A program made the position numbers and the translations under genes. The notes under the pieces are model-generated. The model saw only the letters and a program-made list of their open reading frames with translations, was not told the origin of the DNA and did not search any database. Below, piece after piece: positions 61,335 to 64,000 of a stretch of DNA of 64,000 nt; the stretch's first letter is position 1, and every line of letters begins with the position of its first letter. Origin of the DNA: Tautonia marina. Lineage in GTDB: Bacteria > Planctomycetota > Planctomycetia > Isosphaerales > Isosphaeraceae. The DNA lies in the NCBI RefSeq assembly GCF_009177065.1, contig NZ_WEZF01000020.1:62001-126000 (forward strand), in the 5' to 3' direction.

Positions 61335-64000
61335 ATGCAGGATCGAACTCCAGAACCTCTGAAACCTGAAGCGTCGCCGTCGGCGACCGGAAGTTGGCCG
61401 GCCGGACCGCCTCCTGAGGAGGAAGGGATCGGGGCCGAACTGTCGGTCGACGAGACGCCCACCGTGCGCCGAGCCCCCTCTGGGTCGGGCTCGGGCTCGG
61501 GATTGGCGATGGGATCGGGCTCGGGACTGGCGATGGGGTCGGGGTCTCGGCTGGTGGTCGGCTCCGGCTCGGGGGGCGGGCTGGGACGGGGGCCGATGGA
61601 AGTGGGCCTGCCGTCGAACGGCGATCGGCTCGACTCGTTCGAGATCCAGCAGGCGATCGGCGTGGGAGGCATGGGGGCGGTCTTCCGGGCGCTCGACGTG
61701 CGGCTCGATCGGTTCGTGGCGCTCAAGGTGTTGCCGCCGGGGCAATCGCACGAGGCGGAGAACGTCCGCCGATTTTATCAGGAAGGCCGGGCGGCGGCGC
61801 GGCTCGATCACGAGAACATCGCCCGGGTGTTCACGATCGGGCAAGACAAATCGCTTCATTACATTGCATTTGAATATATTGACGGCACGACAATTCGCCA
61901 GCGGGTCGAGCAGCGCGGGCCGTTGCCGGTTGCTGAGGCGATTAACTTCACGCTCCAGATTGCCGGGGCCCTGGTGCATGCCTCGGAACGCGGGGTGGTG
62001 CACCGAGACATCAAGCCGTCGAACATCATCGTCACGCCGCAAGGACGGGCGAAGCTGGTCGATATGGGCCTGGCCCGCCGCTTCGAACGCGAAGGGGCCG
62101 ACGAGGGCCTGACCCAGAGCAACATGACACTCGGGACGTTCGACTACATCAGCCCCGAGCAGGCCCGCGACCCGCGTTCGGTTGACGTGCGGAGCGACCT
62201 GTATTCGCTCGGATGTACGATGTATCACATGCTCACCGGACAGCCGCCGTTTCCGGGGGGCACGGTATTGCAGAAGCTGCTCAGTCACCGGGAAGAACCG
62301 GCGCCGGATGTTCGGGGTTTGAATCCGTCGGTGCCGGCAGACCTGGCGACGATCATCCTGAAATTAATGGCGAAAGATGCGGATCGCCGCTACCAGACAC
62401 CGGAGCAACTGGTTCGGGATCTGCTGACGCTGGCCGGGGCTCTGGGCTTGCGGTCGATCAGCCCCGAGGGCCTGGTTTGGATGAGCGCCGCGCCGCGGGC
62501 TCCGGGATGGGAACGGCACCTGATCTGGGGATTGCCGACGGGGGTCTTGCTGCTGGTGGTGGGGGTCTTAATCTGGGTCGGGCGAGAGCCCCCATCGAGC
62601 CCGAGCCTTCCGATGACGCCGGATGAGCTGATGAACTCGGTCGCGTCGTCGTCTCTGACGCCCTCGGAGCCGTTAGCGACCGAGCCTGCCCGGCGATCGA
62701 CCCCAACGCCGACCCGTCCGGAGGGGGGAACGCCCTCGGAGCCCTCGGCCCCGGATCGCTCACCCGTGGCACCGAGCCGCATGGACGAGGCGACCGGCCC
62801 GGCGCGTCAGGTGGCCGAAACGCGGGAGCGGCGGGTTCGATCGGATGAAGACCTGCGGATGGTGCTTCGGTCTGAGCCCCCCGGATCGACGATCGTGCTG
62901 GCCGACGACGGCCCGTACCGGCTGGCTCCGGCGGGTGAGCAGGAGCCCCCGATTCGGGCCGAGGTGACGATTCGGGCCGCCGACGGCGCCCGGCCGGTCG
63001 TCGAGCTGGCGGCGAGCGATGGGTTTTCGTCCGGCTCGCGGCCCTTGCTGCATTTTGTGGGCGGTCGAGTGACGATCGAGGGCCTGACGTTCCAGCTCGG
63101 GTCGGGGAGCGTCTCGACCGGCGCGGCCATCCAGGCCGAGGGGACCGCCTTGACCCTGAGCCGGTGTTTTTTCCGAGGCTCGGGTCAGCCGGCAGCCCTG
63201 GAATTGATCGGGCCGAGTCCTGCGGCGCTGAACAGCGGCGCTCCGGTGCCGGCGGCGATGCCCGTGGTGCTCGAAACCTGCACGATCGCCGGCGGAACGG
63301 TGGGGATCTCGTCGAAGGGTCTGATGACGCTCGGCCTGCGCGACTGCCTGGTCGCCGCCCGGGGACCGGCCATCTGGTTCAACAACGCTCCGGCCAGCCC
63401 GAATGCCTTCTCGTTCGATTTCGGGACCGAGGTCGAGCCGGTGACGCAGATCAGCCAGCCCGTGCCGGCCCGCCTGATGCTCGATCACGTAAGCATGCTG
63501 GCCGGTGCCGATCCGATTCTCCGATTTGCCGCGACGACGGCTCGGGTCGAGGTGTCGGACTGCCTTTTTGCCCCGACTCAGGAGCTCGACCGCTTTGCGG
63601 CCGGGCCGCCGACCCTGGTGGCGATCGACGACCCCGACCGCCTGAACTGGATGGGGTTCGGGAATCTGTACGCCCGGATCGGGATTTTTCTCTGGCCGAT
63701 GAGCGACCCCAAGAGCCGACCTCGCGTTTTCGAGTTCGACACCTGGGCCCGAGGGGCCTCGACCGCCGAGGCACGATCGCGGTTCACGACCGAGCATGTG
63801 TGGGCCGAATCGGACCCGGTGGCCTCCTTGATGCAAGGCATGCCGGCCTCGCAGGCGTTTCGCCCGACAGTGGCAGGGGTCTTCCCCTCCGACCGGGATC
63901 GGCCGGGCCTGGGATCGACGCTGGTGGGGGCGCGTCGGAGTCTCTCCGGCGCAATCGAGCCGGTCTTGCCGGCAAGTGCTCCGGTCACGGCCTCAACCAA
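61335..64000 (+). CDS. Ser/Thr protein kinase with extracytoplasmic beta-helix-like region, truncated by window end
   Basis: At least 888 codons, with no stop before the window ends. A Ser/Gly-rich N-terminal linker (about 50-85) precedes a kinase domain (about 102-375): GVGGMGAVF, VALKV with K131, H223-R224-D225-IKPSN, and D243-M244-G245 in place of DFG. A transmembrane helix lies at about 397-414. The outer part is Ser/Pro-rich to about 480, then repeated beta-strand turns such as VGGRVTIEGLTFQLGSGSVS and VLETCTIAGGTVGISSKG suggest a right-handed beta-helix, so it could sense a polymer. The start ATG lacks a strong RBS, so the N-terminus is uncertain. Confidence 0.88.
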   Translation, partial: MQDRTPEPLKPEASPSATGSWPAGPPPEEEGIGAELSVDETPTVRRAPSGSGSGSGLAMGSGSGLAMGSGSRLVVGSGSGGGLGRGPMEVGLPSNGDRLDSFEIQQAIGVGGMGAVFRALDVRLDRFVALKVLPPGQSHEAENVRRFYQEGRAAARLDHENIARVFTIGQDKSLHYIAFEYIDGTTIRQRVEQRGPLPVAEAINFTLQIAGALVHASERGVVHRDIKPSNIIVTPQGRAKLVDMGLARRFEREGADEGLTQSNMTLGTFDYISPEQARDPRSVDVRSDLYSLGCTMYHMLTGQPPFPGGTVLQKLLSHREEPAPDVRGLNPSVPADLATIILKLMAKDADRRYQTPEQLVRDLLTLAGALGLRSISPEGLVWMSAAPRAPGWERHLIWGLPTGVLLLVVGVLIWVGREPPSSPSLPMTPDELMNSVASSSLTPSEPLATEPARRSTPTPTRPEGGTPSEPSAPDRSPVAPSRMDEATGPARQVAETRERRVRSDEDLRMVLRSEPPGSTIVLADDGPYRLAPAGEQEPPIRAEVTIRAADGARPVVELAASDGFSSGSRPLLHFVGGRVTIEGLTFQLGSGSVSTGAAIQAEGTALTLSRCFFRGSGQPAALELIGPSPAALNSGAPVPAAMPVVLETCTIAGGTVGISSKGLMTLGLRDCLVAARGPAIWFNNAPASPNAFSFDFGTEVEPVTQISQPVPARLMLDHVSMLAGADPILRFAATTARVEVSDCLFAPTQELDRFAAGPPTLVAIDDPDRLNWMGFGNLYARIGIFLWPMSDPKSRPRVFEFDTWARGASTAEARSRFTTEHVWAESDPVASLMQGMPASQAFRPTVAGVFPSDRDRPGLGSTLVGARRSLSGAIEPVLPASAPVTAST
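61491..61538 (+). repeat. 24-bp tandem repeat in the kinase N-terminal linker
   Basis: Two adjacent 24-bp units (61491-61514 and 61515-61538) differ at two positions and encode SGSGLAMG twice. They sit in a wider Ser/Gly-rich coding tract and may vary in copy number. Confidence 0.8.

Overview
This 64-kb window is GC-rich chromosomal DNA from a planctomycete, most likely an Isosphaeraceae-type organism. The evidence is lineage-typical families: three DUF1501 proteins, a DUF1552/DUF1592 pair, PmoA-like DUF6807, ThuA, secreted Gfo/Idh/MocA oxidoreductases with Tat-like signals, a giant surface protein with a LEPR-XLL-like leader, FHA-less serine/threonine kinases with extracytoplasmic parts, and an ECF sigma factor. 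I saw no rRNA, tRNA, CRISPR array, transposase, integrase or plasmid functions. Gene starts were mostly chosen by a purine-rich ribosome-binding site (RBS) and by where family homology or a signal peptide begins.

Layout. 0-2.3 kb: an oxidoreductase and a ROK sugar kinase. 2.5-6.8 kb: an XPB-type helicase cassette (helicase, 75-aa protein, helicase-associated protein). 6.8-8.3 kb: an ECF sigma factor divergent from a response regulator. 8.4-11.2 kb: a membrane acyltransferase and a membrane-anchored CX5R phosphatase. 11.3-14.6 kb (minus): a ribosome hibernation-type factor, a conserved hypothetical and a TPR/HEAT/Hint protein. 15-18.4 kb: an ATC-hydrolase-like protein, a degenerate M24 peptidase homologue, a site-2 protease and a small protein. 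18.4-22.8 kb (minus): a phosphoesterase, a secreted propeller protein and the heptose genes hldE and hldD. 23-31 kb: a LamG protein, proC, a small membrane protein and the 1512-aa surface protein. 32-37 kb: a UbiB-type kinase, a zinc-ribbon Ser/Thr kinase and a BON/SRPBCC protein. 37-53 kb: a largely minus-strand block of secreted proteins (TolB-like, DUF1501, DUF1552/1592, PmoA, ThuA, Gfo/Idh/MocA) with an adaptor protein and a DUF1501 gene on plus. 53-60.8 kb: two secreted esterase-like hydrolases, an Ig-like protein, a permuted acyl-carrier-like protein, a thioredoxin/CXXCH/PDZ protein and an AIM24 protein. 61.3-64 kb: a Ser/Thr kinase with a beta-helix-like C-terminus that runs off the window.

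Functional themes are outer-envelope construction (heptose pathway, acyltransferase, giant surface protein), carbohydrate catabolism by secreted enzymes (46.9-57.9 kb), and signalling (two kinases, a phosphatase, an ECF sigma factor and a response regulator). The most unusual element is the 86-aa gene at 56.2 kb. It reads like an acyl carrier protein cut at its phosphopantetheine site and rejoined in the opposite order, with the attachment serine missing. Other items worth attention are the Hint-terminated repeat protein, the ligand-poor M24 homologue, the thioredoxin/CXXCH/double-PDZ fusion, and the surface protein whose terminal repeats bracket a beta-helix.
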